The notes: generated by a model from the sequence alone, not told the origin. A DNA stretch of 64,000 nt from Liolophura sinensis (GCF_032854445.1 NC_088300.1:82425548-82489547), one strand, 5' to 3'. Shown: positions 34,465 through 44,560, counted from the first letter of the stretch. A program made the numbers and translations.

Positions 34465-34704
34465 CTACTTGATTATATTGGGAGGAAGGAGCCCTTGTTT
34501 AATTAGCAGTTCCTTCGAAAACATGGCCAGGCCTACATCTGCAATGACCATGCCGATGTCACGGGGTGTTAAGTCCAACTTCGGGAGGGCTCCTTTCAGG
34601 AACATCTGGCCGAGACGAGCGTACCCAGTAACCAGGAGAGAGACCACAGCGGCGTGGTAGGCCGCGTTGACTAGCACTTTTTCGTCACCGGGTGGAGTAG
34701 ACAT
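34465..34704 (-). CDS. Polinton membrane protein, 79 residues
   Basis: An intact frame from ATG at 34704. It has a central hydrophobic segment ('AAYHAAVVSLLVTGYARLG') and a second one ('DIGMVIADVGLAMFSKELLI') separated by 'LPKLDLTPR', and ends 'LLPPNIIK'. I recall similar proteins from other Polinton-like loci but know no assigned function. It is one of the few undamaged frames in this element. It overlaps the end of the 35128 frame by about 20 bp. Confidence 0.65.
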   Translation of the reverse strand: MSTPPGDEKVLVNAAYHAAVVSLLVTGYARLGQMFLKGALPKLDLTPRDIGMVIADVGLAMFSKELLIKQGLLPPNIIK

Positions 34705-35128
34705 GCTGCTCTATATAGAAAGGGTCGCGACGTGTATTCAAATGGAGATTCTTTTCTTGCGGCGTGATGTCTTTTTGCGGCGTAATATCTGCACCTCGTG
34801 CATGTGCTGTATAGCGGCTGCGCCACACGCGTAGCAACACTAGCACTGCAAGGCTGCCAACGTCTAATAACGCCAGGGGGCGCCCTCCAGTGGATGATTT
34901 GGTGTGCCTTCGTAGAATCCGGTTCCTTCGCAAAATCTGTGGCTCCGCCGTCCTTAGTAGAATCCGGTTCGTTCGGCTGTTAGGAATCCTGGTGGAATCA
35001 GTTGCGCTAAGCAAAGCAGCCTTTGCCTCGCGAAGCTCTTCCTTGAGCTTTTCAGCCTTGGCCTTTCTCGCTGCAGCACCCGCTTGACCCGCAGCGACTT
35101 TTTTTGGTATTCTTCGCAGGGCCGTCAT
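34685..35128 (-). pseudogene. Basic coiled-coil-like Polinton protein (doubtful)
   Basis: The frame starts at ATG 35128. Residues 12-40 ('GAAARKAKAEKLKEELREAK') are Ala/Lys/Glu-rich and likely helical. The following stretch repeats 'RIPNSRTNRILLR'/'RILRR' and looks like decayed repeat coding, then a hydrophobic segment 'LALLDVGSLAVLVLLRV'. The upstream 35130-35215 also reads open in another frame, so a frameshift is likely. No family recognised. Confidence 0.4.
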
Positions 35129-35281
35129 TCGTAGAATCCGCTGTCACACCCCTCCGCTTCCTTTGGGCCTTCCGGATTCGTTGTACTCATGTTCCTCTGG
35201 ATCATACGGCTCATTTCTAGGGCAGGAGTGGTGTTCAAATGAGCAGTGCTCAGCAGTGGTCAGCGCCATGGTTTAAGGGTG

Positions 35282-35732
35282 CTAAGTACTTAACATAGCA
35301 GTAGTATAGCCAGCAGCTAGCACTGCTAAGCGCCTGTTTAGGGCCTGTTCAACAAATGGGTCGGTGGCGAGCTGTGCCATGAGCTTTGGTCGATTTTCGG
35401 GTGGGATTGGTAGGAGCCAGCTGGCCGCCCTTACATATGATCTCAAGAACATACCTCCGAGACCGTTAACCATCCGCGCACCGAGCTTAGCCTCGTACCC
35501 TGGAGTACAGCCTTTACAGCTCATGGCGTCGATCTCAGCGGCTGTTACGTCTTTTCCCAGATATCGCTTGGCCTGCCCACCCACCGCAAGTGCCGCCAGC
35601 CTATCCCTGAGCTGCCTTGCATCATCTTGTTGGCTGGGGTCGGGCTGTTGGCTTCGGCCGGGCTGTTGGTTTCGGCCGGGCTCCTCCTCTGCGCCCCAGA
35701 ATCTCGTCTATTATAACCTCGTCGGTATCCAT
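35282..35732 (-). pseudogene. Conserved-looking Polinton protein, frameshifted
   Basis: A plausible start is ATG 35732 ('MDTDEVIIDEILG'). A Pro/Gln-rich linker with two imperfect 'QQPGRS' units follows, and after one frameshift in the 'gaggaggag' run a folded-looking domain: 'DRLAALAVGGQAKRYLGKDV', 'SCKGCTPGYEAKLG' and the C-terminal 'LPIPPENRPKLMAQLATDPF'. The CxxC pair and the dense conserved-looking core suggest a real protein, possibly a virion component. I cannot name it. It sits just upstream (in plus coordinates, left) of the ATPase in the leftward block. Confidence 0.5.
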
Positions 35733-35758
35733 GCTTCATTGGAAAGGGGCGCCTACTT

Positions 35759-36360
35759 TTAATATATAATCTTAGATGTGCCGGGCGTATCAGTCATTAA
35801 CAGGAGCTTAGAATGCGGATTGTTCTTGAGCTTCTGTTGAACCTCTGCCTTTTTGCTTTCGGTCTCGATGATGTGGTTCTCCTCCAGACATTCGTTGAAC
35901 GAGTGCCGATCTTTGCAGTGGAATAAAGCCACCCACCTTGTCTGCTCGCGAAAGTCTTTGAGGACGGGGTTGTATTTCTGAGTGAGGATCCAGGACGCTT
36001 TGCTTTGCATGGACGGCCCGAGAAAGCCATGAATGACAGCATTTTTTGTTTCTTCTTCATCGCCTCCAACGCGCTACAATCATCGATGATGTATAGGGTG
36101 GGCTCCCCCTCGAACAATCTGTAGAAAGCTCTCAGACAGTCGTTGAGCCGCTTGCTCGGGGGTCAAAACAATAGACTTCAGGGTCAAACAGTATCCATCG
36201 CCGCCGGTACGCCTGGTTATGCTTAAGAGTGGGGCACAGGATCAAAATGTGATAAAAGAAAACCGCGGAAAGGGCCCTCAAGTAGGTCCAGCACGAAGAC
36301 TGTTTTGCCGCAGTTTGTCTGTCCCACAGATGCCCTGTGGGCCCTGCAGAAGGCGTCATC
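35759..36360 (-). pseudogene. Polinton packaging ATPase (FtsK/HerA-like), frameshifted
   Basis: It powers genome packaging in Polinton-type virions. Walker A is 'GQTNCGKT' (about 36301-36326), followed by 'VFVLDLLEGPFRGF'. Shifts in a T-run near 36255 and again near 36170 separate it from 'LILCPTLKHNQAYRRR' and from Walker B 'LYIIDDCSA' (about 36075-36100). The C-terminal piece 'SWILTQKYN' to the stop at 35759 is in another frame and ends with 'NPHSKLLL'. At least three frameshifts. The upstream ATG (36357-36359) overlaps the major capsid stop by one base (TGATG), although the frame at that ATG is not the Walker A frame. Confidence 0.88.
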
Positions 36361-37638
36361 AATAAAGCGCGCTAACGAATCTACCATTCTGGATGTACAG
36401 CTTTGCGTCCATGATCACATAGAGATATACCTTTAACACGCCGGGATCTTCTCTCTCTTTTGTCACCTGTATCTTAATCCCCTTGCTGGCGTTCAGAACG
36501 CGCCTCCCACTGCCATGCAGCTCGTCATCGTCGCTTGGCCGAAGGTCAAGCCAGAAGGCGTGCTTGTGCGTCAAGAACTCTTCCAGCGAGACGTTTGCCA
36601 GGTCTAAGTCTTTTTACGACCCTGGCCACCTGAGGGTCCCGCTTCCGTAGGGGTGAGCTGGCGAAGAACTTCTGGACCTCGCCCATTGCTGGTACGCCCG
36701 CATACCCTGGCTGTACAGCTGATTGGGGACCCATTCTATTGTGACTCTACCTTGGTGATCTTCGGGTTGTAGAAGGATTCCAACCTCCTCCTCCACGGGG
36801 TTCCTTTAATCTCGAACAGCATGAGGATGCCCTTCATTGCTTTTGCGGGCGTGTTCAGGTTTATGCTCCAGAGAGTATCAGACTTGTCTTTCACAAACTT
36901 TCGGTGGCGGAGGACGCGATCATACAGTATGGAAACGCCCCCGGGAAACTGGGAGCGGATCTGTCTAGCGAGCTCCTCTTCGGTGACGATATCGAACTGC
37001 AGTCTGATGTCGATGGTGTAAGTCGCGTCGGCATTATCTGTTGTCTTTATAACCCGGCCGTAATCGTTGAACGTCAGTTCGTACTCCAGTCGGTCGGCCA
37101 AGGCACTCTGGTAGAATGGCATGTGGCTATCTAGAAGCTCAGTCTGGCGGATGTGGAACTGGCTGCCAAAGGCGCGAGCTGTGGCTTTTTCTCCAGCATC
37201 GTCGTCACTTGCGTCCTCCGCTCCAACTCGAAGTTAAGCATGTTTTCTCTGCCGATGCCTTGGTAGGCCGCATTCTGCCGTTCGTTTTTGGTCAGCCATA
37301 AGCCGCCGTAGCAATGGAACACATCAGAGTCGTCGATGGACATTACCTCATTCCCGCTGATTCTGATCGTGGTTTTTCTTGACTACTGCGCGTCCGAGAT
37401 TCCCGACCACCTGTGGCGTTCGGGGTCGGATGAATTGATCGTGATCAAGAAGGCCAAGCGCACGGGTACCGGATACAATGATGTCATTTGCGCCGAGGTT
37501 GGGGAAGCGGACCAGGAGTTGTTGATTCTGGTCGATCGTACTCGGGTTGTTGGTGACGACCAAGGACTGCCGTACACCTTGTACCCCTCGAGGCTTACGG
37601 AGAGTTCTGAAGGGGTTTAGCCCTGCGTCCGTATGCAT
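36359..37638 (-). pseudogene. Polinton major capsid protein (double jelly-roll), frameshifted
   Basis: The major shell protein predicted for Polinton virions, about 425 codons from ATG 37638 to TGA 36359-36361. Recognisable blocks: 'VVTNNPSTIDQNQQLLVRFP' (37510-37570), 'DDSDVFHCYGG' (about 37300-37335), 'RLEYELTFNDYGRVI' (about 37050-37090), 'ILYDRVLRHRKFVKDK' (about 36885-36930), 'PNQLYSQGMRAYQQW' (about 36690-36735) and 'HGSGRRVLNASKGI' ahead of the C-terminal 'MDAKLYIQNGRFV'. At least four frameshifts break it. Its 5' end is divergent from the gene starting at 37686, with about 47 bp between them. Confidence 0.85.
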
Positions 37639-37685
37639 CTATTGTTGTATTGAAGGCATACCTTGCAATATTCAATATGAAGATT

Positions 37686-38800
37686 ATGGCAGACATTGAC
37701 AGTGTGACCAGGCGTTCGACGACGCCCAAGAGGACAACAACATCGACGACGAGCAGACCACTCTCCGTGCAGGTGGTGATGTCCAGATCGGGGTGGTTCC
37801 CGAGCAACAAAACCTTGGATGTGGACCTCAAATCCCAAGATGGAAGGCTGTTAGTGTTCACCGTGAATGAATATTACGATGCCATGGCGAGGAAGTATCC
37901 TAACCTTACCAAACCCAAGCCCTATTACCCGGGTTTTATGATTGACGAAGAAGGGCGTCTGCGACTCAAGAAATACTCCTATCTGAACCTCACCATCATA
38001 AACACAGGTGAACCGCTAGCCCTCTCAACACTGGCCCAGAGAGGAGAGGTTGGTGTTGTTCGGAACAAGCTGGCTTTGAAAACTGGGAAAGACAAGCCAG
38101 CCATCATTTCCTCCGCAGCAGTTCGCAGCCCTGGAGACTGCGAGTTCAGAACTCGGTGCCGTGGCCGCCGAGGCAGATACCATGGAGCTGAAGGATTTAA
38201 ACCAGTCAGCGAAAAAGGCCGCTGATGCTGTCCACATAATGGAAACAAGCTTGACGGATAGTGAGGTCGAGCGGGCTCTTTTAACGATAAACGACCCTCC
38301 ATTTCCCATGCGAGAACTTCTGGGGCTTGACAAGGCAATGCAGACCTCGGAAGGCGAACACGCTAATAACATCGCCAAGCTGTCAAGTCTCGATAAGGAC
38401 ATCACAAAACAAAAACAGAAGTTGGAGGAGGCCACTGATGAATTCTCCGGCGCTTGGATTGCAGACCGGATAAGGAATCTCGAGACGAGAGGGTGGCCCG
38501 GCTCGAAGCAGCCTCTTTAACGGTCGAAGCCCTGCGCACGCAAGTACGCCGCATCAAGCAGACGATCGATCGCATCCTACACAAGGATACCACTCTGGCC
38601 GAGCGCGTCCGCACCCTCTTCCGGAGCAGGGAATAACCGTGGTCTCCATTCTCACGGCAATTGGGGTGGCGATCTCGACGCTGGGGCTAGCAATAAAGTT
38701 GGCGCTGACTGGCCGGACCGGCGGGGGCATCCAGCCAACGCCACCTCCATCCGACGGGCATGGTCTTAAAGAATGGGTGAAAAAGCATCTCCAGTCCCTG
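37686..38800 (+). pseudogene. Polinton coiled-coil/membrane-anchored structural-type protein, frameshifted and cut by the gap
   Basis: Likely start at 37686 ('MADIDSVTRRSTT'). The Thr/Arg-rich N-terminus is followed by a domain with 'SGWFPSNKTLDVDLKS' and 'YYPGFMIDEEGRLRLKKYS'. After a shift near 38085 comes a long helical region ('SAKKAADAVHIMETSLTDSE', 'KDITKQKQKLEEATDE'), after another 'EALRTQVRRIKQTIDRILHK', and after a third 'LAERVRTLF' plus a membrane helix 'VVSILTAIGVAISTLGLAI' just before the 200-bp gap. I recognise the TLAERVRTLF-membrane-helix tail as recurrent in Polinton loci, without a named function. Fibre or membrane anchoring is a guess. Confidence 0.6.
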
Positions 38801-39000
38801 NNNNNNNNNNNNNNNNNNNNNNNNNNNNNNNNNNNNNNNNNNNNNNNNNNNNNNNNNNNNNNNNNNNNNNNNNNNNNNNNNNNNNNNNNNNNNNNNNNNN
38901 NNNNNNNNNNNNNNNNNNNNNNNNNNNNNNNNNNNNNNNNNNNNNNNNNNNNNNNNNNNNNNNNNNNNNNNNNNNNNNNNNNNNNNNNNNNNNNNNNNNN
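38801..39000. other. Assembly gap (200 N)
   Basis: Exactly 200 undetermined bases, probably a fixed-size scaffold spacer and so not a measured distance. It removes the end of the coiled-coil/membrane gene and the beginning of the next gene. Confidence 0.99.
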
Positions 39001-39274
39001 TTGTCTCACACAAAGAAGTCTTCGGCATTTACATGAACTGAGCACCTCAGAAAACGTGAGAATAACCTCAGATTTCGGTGGCGGTTCCACACTACTTAAA
39101 GCCATTGCCGTGACTGGTGAAGGGATTAACTGCGGGAAGACGGTTTCATTTCCCATCCCACAGTACAAAGCCTTGCGCGCCGATTACATAACGCACTTGA
39201 CCGTGGCGCTTTTAGACAAAGACGGCAAGTATATGAGTGTAGGGTACCTCAGTGCTACCCTAGAAATACAATAA
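39001..39274 (+). pseudogene. C-terminal part of a Polinton gene after the gap
   Basis: About 90 codons open from the gap to the TAA at 39272-39274. Contents include 'SDFGGGSTLLKAIAVTGEG', 'FPIPQYKALRADYI' and 'GKYMSVGYLSATLEIQ', alternating beta-like strands. A second frame at the very start also looks coding, suggesting a shift near 39040. It could be the tail of the preceding gene or a separate small gene. Unidentified. Confidence 0.5.
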
Positions 39275-39276
39275 GT

Positions 39277-40111
39277 ATGGTGGACGCAGCCGGTCCCAGG
39301 TCTGCGTGCCTGTCTTTAAGCGACTTGACAGATGTGTCGGAGTTCCAGGCCAGGAGGGTAAAATTTACGCCTTCCAGTTCAAAGTGGCAAGTACAACCGC
39401 AAAAAAGATTGTGGGCGGGGGGGGGGGGGGGAGTCAAGCGGAACCTGCCACGTTGCTTCCCTTGAAGAAGTCTCATCCACTGCAGAGCAAAAGCGCAGGT
39501 CGCCGTCTGAGGTGATTAAAGAACAAAAACTCTCTTTAATTCGCTTTGAAGATCGCTTTGTTTTTACCAGAGCTCGCGACCCCGATTGGTTGATAGATGT
39601 GAAGGTGACCCCGATGTCGGTCCAGGCCACTGGGGTCGATGTGAAAAAGTTTTCAACTCCGGGGCCTCTTTCGTGTCGTACGTACCAACCAGCGCCTGTC
39701 ATATAGCTATGGAAGGAGGGGGTTACTTCGCACTAACTGCGGCGCCGGGTGTAGAGACCGTGCGCCTTGGCGCGCAAGCCGTGTCTATGGCCATACTACG
39801 AATAAACCCTGGATCTGTACTTATCTATATCTCAACATTATACTTGGCACGGCCTCTCAGCGCCGTTTCTCCATGATTACCGGGTTGAACTAAGTGGCTG
39901 CAGAGCACGATGGAAAGGAGCTCAGACTTATGATCAAATTACCGGCCAGGGCGACCCAGTTATCCAGAGCTCTCTCGAGGATATACGGGTGTTTGCAGGG
40001 GGCGTTTTCAATCTCAATAAAATCTATTTAGAGTCCGGTATAAGACTTCGTCGCTTTCGTGTTAGTAGTCCCGAGGACGATTTAGAGTTTACCGACGTTA
40101 TTGATTCGTAG
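39277..40111 (+). pseudogene. Polinton structural-type gene in the penton/minor capsid position, frameshifted
   Basis: About 278 codons in several frames between 39277 and the TAG at 40109-40111. Pieces: 'RCVGVPGQEGKIYAFQFKVA' (39322-39385), a poly-G run at 39417-39430 that breaks the frame, 'LIRFEDRFVFTRARDPDWL' (39537-39592), 'GASFVSYVPTSACHIAMEGG' (about 39660-39720) and the C-terminal 'NLNKIYLESGIRLRRFRV'. Beta-rich and about the size of the penton-like minor capsid protein of Polintons, but I cannot confirm that assignment from sequence memory. Confidence 0.5.
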
Positions 40112-40112
40112 G

Positions 40113-40837
40113 ATGGACAATATGGGACGACTGTGCCCGACGATCACGGATGAAAACCCCTTGTCGCCGGAGGGCGCGGTGCCGACGATTACGGATGACC
40201 ATCCCTTAGCCCCGACCGCGCCGACAATTATGGTTGAAAACCCCTTGGCCCCGACCGCGCCGCCGGAGAGCGTGGCGCACGCCCATCGTCTGCAGTATAT
40301 CAGCGAAATACAGAATCAGTTTGAATCTGAGCGAGATCTCCGTCGGGGTTGTACAAAAAGTACCGGCGTGGTGTCTTAGCCGCCGAGGCCCTTGATTCGG
40401 CCATGCTCACGGCCGGTTTGGGACTAGGGGTTGCAGGCGTGGGACTACTCACAACAATAATTGCAGCCCCTGCTGTCTTGACCATGGAAGCTGCGGCCCT
40501 AGCTTGCGGTGTCTTAAATATCACCGGAAAATTCGTTAGCCGCCGACTTCACGCAAAGGTCAAGAAACATAACAATATACGGCTGTTGGCTGAGGCCAAA
40601 CTTAACAGCATCCGTGCGCAGGTGTCTACGGCATTATCCGATGGTGTTATTTCAGACGTAGAGTTCAGACAAATCGTCCAGGAGCTCAAGAACTACTACG
40701 ATCTGAAACAGGAGATACGCGCCAAGTCTCGTAAGGTATTCAACGCCGTAGAGATCGATGAAAGCACGAAAAAACAGCTTATAGATCGCGGCCGAAAACT
40801 ATCTCGGCAAGAGCTGAAAAACGCTCTTTCCGAATGA
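40113..40837 (+). pseudogene. Polinton helical/membrane-associated protein, one frameshift
   Basis: The N-terminal part starts at ATG 40113 and has an imperfect repeat 'TITDENPLSPEG / TITDDHPLAPTA / TIMVENPLAPTA'. It then reads 'HAHRLQYISEIQNQFESERD' and shifts frame near 40345. The rest (to the stop at 40835-40837) has a long hydrophobic stretch ('LTAGLGLGVAGVGLLTTIIA') and a charged helical C-terminus ('GKFVSRRLHAKVKKHNNI', 'SDVEFRQIVQEL'). I recall close relatives in Polinton-like loci of other invertebrates but no defined role. It is the last gene before satellite resumes. Confidence 0.65.
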
Positions 40838-40904
40838 TGTTCTGGAGGGGGGGACACATCCCATCACCATTGGGCCATCTACAACACCCCTTGGTAAACA
40901 CCAA

Positions 40905-42060
40905 AGTCCATGTTGTACAATATTAAATCTCTTAATTAGGTAAATACCATGTTGTGAAATGACAAACGCAGTAAAAGGATCTAAGATGTAAACTGCGACT
41001 TCCATGGTGTTAAATGTCAGATTGAGAAGACACCAAAGCAGTTAAAGACCAAGATCGTAAAACCTACCTCCATGTTGGAAAATACCACACCTGTTTAGTT
41101 GAAAACTGCCATGCTGTAAAATAGCAAACGCAGTGAAGACATTTAAGTTGTATTATGCCACTTCCATGTTCTAAAATGCCCTATTGTAGAATGAAAGACC
41201 AAGTAGAAACACAAAAGCAGTGAAGACGAAGATCGTAAAAGCTTCCACCATGTTGAAGAATAACAAGTTCGTTTGGTTAAAAAATAGCATGTTTTAAAGT
41301 GACAAAGGCAGTAAATTGATCTAAGTTGTATACTGCCACTTTCAGGTTGTTAAATGACAAACCGAGTAAAAAAGGCCAAAGTAGTAAAAGAGCGATATCG
41401 TAAAACCCACTTGCGTGTCGTAGATCACAAAATCACCGCCATATTGGAAAAATATAGAACTATCAGCCATTATTTTGTGGCAATCTACTGATCCTCTGGT
41501 CAGTTCAAACATGCTAAGTTGTAAAATGCGAAAACGTAGTAAAATGATCTAAGAAGTAAACTGCGACTTACATGTTGTTAAACGTATGACGGAATAGAGA
41601 CTAAAGCAGTAAAAGACCAAGATCGTAAAACCCACCTCCATGTTGGAAAATACCACATCTGTTCAGCTGAAAACTGCCATGCTATAAAGTGACAAACGCA
41701 GTAAAAAGATTTAAGTTGTATTTTGCCACTTCCACTTTGTAAAATGCCAAACCAAGTAGAAACACAAAAGCAGTGAAGACCAAGATCGTAAAAGCTTCTT
41801 CCATGTTGTAAAATGGGAAGTTCGTTCAGCTAAAAAATACCACGTTTTAAAATGACAAAGGCAGTAAAATGATCTAAGTTGTATAGTGCCATTTTTATGT
41901 TGTTAAGTGACAAACTGGGCAAAAAAGGCCAAAGTAGTAAAAGAGCAAGATGATAAAACACACCTCCATGTCGTAGAATACTAAATTACAGCTATGTTGA
42001 AAAAGAGAAAACTATCAGCCCACTATTTTGTGGCAAATCTGATCAATTGAATCCGGAAGA
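40905..42060. repeat. Satellite field resuming right of the Polinton
   Basis: The same modules as 9976-28573 (for example 'aaatgacaaacgcagtaaaaggatctaag' at 40959 and 'cctccatgttggaaaataccac' at 41067). The phase at the right junction is not that expected from the left junction at 28573, so satellite and/or Polinton end sequence was lost. Confidence 0.85.
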
Positions 42061-42314
42061 AAGGAAGTCTCGCGTGGTTAGGATAAGCCGTTAAATAGTT
42101 ATGACGTGTCTATGTTTTTGCACTTTATTTACCCTCAGGGGCCATCAATTTGCCACCGAAAACTATTAAAATAAATGCCATCAAATACACATCACTTGAG
42201 CACCAAGATGCAAAAACAGAGGTATCCATCCCAAGGCAGGATTCAATTCAGGCATCACGCCAACTCTTTTACGTAATTTCTATACACATGCATTTTTCCA
42301 ACTTGATGCTTGTC

Positions 42315-42323
42315 ATACATACA

Positions 42324-42352
<29 letters not shown>
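42315..42352. repeat. (CATA)n microsatellite
   Basis: About nine to ten perfect CATA units. The equivalent position in copy 2 (58014-58040) holds a shorter, interrupted run. Confidence 0.95.
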
Positions 42353-42354
<2 letters not shown>

Positions 42355-42530
42355 TCCCCAATTCCCCGAATTCCGAGAGCATATGTCGCACATTTCCCGA
42401 CATTCCCACACCATCATCGACATATTCCCGACAGCCAAAATACACCAGACCCTCGCTAGCCATACATTCCCGCCATGCTCACCTTTCAACACCCACATCT
42501 GCATCATACTCACCTTTCTGTCACTAATCT

Positions 42531-42800
42531 GTGACAGTTCCTCGCATTCTGTATCGGGGAACAGGATTGGCAGTCAGACATCTATGAGTGTTCCCCGCAT
42601 TCTACAACGGGGAACAGGATTCACAGTTACAAATCTGTGACGGTTCCCCACATTCTGTATCGGGGAACAGAACTGGCAGTAACACATCTGTGACAGTTCC
42701 CGGCATTCTACAATGGGAAATAGGATAGACCGTCACAAATCTGTGACACTTCCCCGCATTCTGCATCGGGGAACAGGATTGGCAGTGCTACACATTCCCC
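42531..42800. repeat. 53-bp tandem repeat with internal hairpins (five units)
   Basis: The motif 'gttcc.cgcattct..a..gggaac' starts at about 42537, 42590, 42643, 42696 and 42749: exactly 53-bp spacing. Within units the arms 'TTCCCCG' and 'CGGGGAA' flank 'cattctgcat', giving a 7-8 bp stem and a 9-10 base loop. A single degraded unit is at about 58250 in the second copy of the family. Confidence 0.9.
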
Positions 42801-43260
42801 GATGGCCGACATACTCACCTTCTAACACACCGAACTCGCCGTCTACTCATCTCAGTGCCTTAGAACTCGGTAGGTCTCTAGCAGAATCAGTTGTGTAATT
42901 ATCTGTTAGCAGCATCGGACAGTAATTAACGGAATACAGAACTCCACACCGACACCACTCAACTTTATCTACCCCTGTACGTATAGCCCAATGCGTACAG
43001 AACGGCATTAAATTAGCCAACACTCACTTTCAACTCATTGTAATTCCCCTAAACTCAGTCAGCTGGTAGAAACGTCTCTTTCGTACTCACCTATCAAAAT
43101 TCAACCAATTCCACTGGTAACTAAGGCCCTTATCACCGTCCAATCACTTGCCGTCATTTGGCCTATCTCTTAACAAAGGAGGGGAGACAACTCTGGTACA
43201 GTCGACGTTATTACAAAATTTAAAAATTCATATAAAATCGTCTATTTTACTGACTACCTT

Positions 43261-44220
43261 GATCTTTTGATATGTGATGCCCTGAACACTTTAAAGAAGT
43301 CCCATGACATTTTCGTTGATCTCAGACCTCTGACCTTCTTTTTGTACACACCATTCCGATTGCACCTCTTAAAGAAAAAACTAAAGCACATAGATCAAAA
43401 GTCAAGGCTAAGGTAGATTGCAAAGTCATTGGGGCGTCTGAGGGTAACTAGGTTCGTGACCTCCACCTCCAGCAAATTGAGTTTTTAGACAAAACCGCAA
43501 AACTTTGATTTCGAGGTCAAGGTCAAGGTGAAGGTCAAATATGACCTCGGATTCGAGAGCGCCGACCTTAATTACCACCCAGCTTTGAACCCAGTTTTGG
43601 TGAGGTCCGCTATTCCAACAGGCCGAAATCAAGATGGCCGACTTGGAAACATATCAACGGCACAAAACTGATTTGGGCCAAAAAATTTAGGGTTAGGTTA
43701 GGGCTGAGTCGGTCTAGTACCATTGGAAAGCTCTCGCCGAGATCCAAGTGCGTGTGAAATTTGGGCCGGATCGGCCGAAAATTAGTCTCACAGTGCCCAT
43801 CTGGCAACAAAGATGGTGTGGTTGATGTGCCAGAGGGCAAGGGGTCGGTCTAAAAGCCAATCCTAACATCCAATATTTTTATTTACCGTCCGATTTCAAC
43901 CAAGTTTGGTACGGACATTCATGTGGGTCAGGGACCAAACATATTCGAAGGTCAAGGTCCGGAGTTGCCGGGATCAACGACCACTTTTCATGTAAGGGCC
44001 TAGGGTTAGAGATATTGTTTCGATGGGGAGAAGTGCCCCATTAGTTTCCCAAAATCCCGAGAGTTATTCGAAATCGAAGATGACGAATCCAACGTCGGTT
44101 TTGACCTTGACCTTGATCTTGACCTTGACCTTGACCTCCACAATGGCAGTCGAAGTTTTTACTTTGACTTGAATTTCTTTTAAATCCCTTATCGTCTCTT
44201 GACCTTGATCTCTGGCTCAT
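43261..44220. repeat. AGGTCA-rich repeat, block 1
   Basis: Direct repeats of AGGTCA without spacing occur at 43521-43546 (plus strand) and as TGACCT at 44100-44140 (minus strand), the latter with about six units. The rest is shared with blocks at 55280-56520 and 58800-60142: 'ccaatatttttatttaccgtccgattt', 'catattcgaaggtcaaggtc', 'cattccgattg.ac..cttaaa'. No gene. Confidence 0.8.
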
Positions 44221-44224
44221 AATG

Positions 44225-44560
44225 CCCCAACCCAGCAAACATTGCCGTATTAGACCAAGACTGGCCCAGTAATGTACATTCAGTTGGGCCGATTCTGTTA
44301 GCCAGTGTTGGACCAATATATGACTTGCACAGCGGCACAATACTGGCCCAGTGCTGGGTCCAGAAGGAAACCATTGCACAACCATTACAAAGCATGAACA
44401 GGCCCCGTGTTGACAGACAGGTACTGGCCCAGTGTAGTTTGCCGCTGTTCAACCAATGATCAGCCGTTCTTACCCAGAACAGGAGCAATACAATGAAATG
44501 AACCATTGTAATTTAATAGAACTAATCCAGTATTGAACGGTTATTCATCTTTACTGATCC
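44225..44560. repeat. GGCCCAGT-rich repeat
   Basis: 'actggcccagt' and near variants appear at about 44260, 44343 and 44408, with 'ttggaccaat' and 'gttcaaccaat' words between. Looks like a degenerate short interspersed or MITE-like repeat. A possibly related 'actgggccgac' lies near 54643. Nothing else seen. The next ~500 bp (44560-45077) contain no recognisable feature. Confidence 0.45.

Larger units (their letters stand above)
28574..40904. mobile_element. Polinton/Maverick DNA transposon, decayed
   Basis: A GC-rich block of about 12.3 kb inside A-rich satellite. It encodes the diagnostic Polinton set: family-B DNA polymerase, retroviral-type integrase, FtsK/HerA-like packaging ATPase and a double-jelly-roll major capsid protein, plus accessory structural genes. 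The left end begins 5'-AGTATGCAGAG, in keeping with the AG termini of Polintons. I found no matching inverted terminus on the right, where satellite resumes around 40905, so the right end appears deleted. No adenovirus-type cysteine protease gene was seen, though a 200-bp gap hides part of the right block. Polintons are related to adintoviruses. Confidence 0.92.
42061..43260. repeat. Interspersed repeat family A, copy 1
   Basis: About 1.1 kb recurs at 57790-58765 in the same orientation. Shared landmarks: 'ggtatccatcccaaggcagg', 'gcaacttgatgcttgtcata', a CATA run, 'cagctggtagaaacgtc', and 'caactctggtacagtcgacgttattac'. Both copies are followed by AGGTCA-rich repeats. No coding potential recognised. 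The repeated TTCCCG/CATTCCC words and local hairpins are described separately. Confidence 0.75.

Noticed and set aside
43690-43705. 'gggttaggttaggg' as interstitial telomere
   Set aside because: Only two imperfect units, and it is within repeat family sequence.
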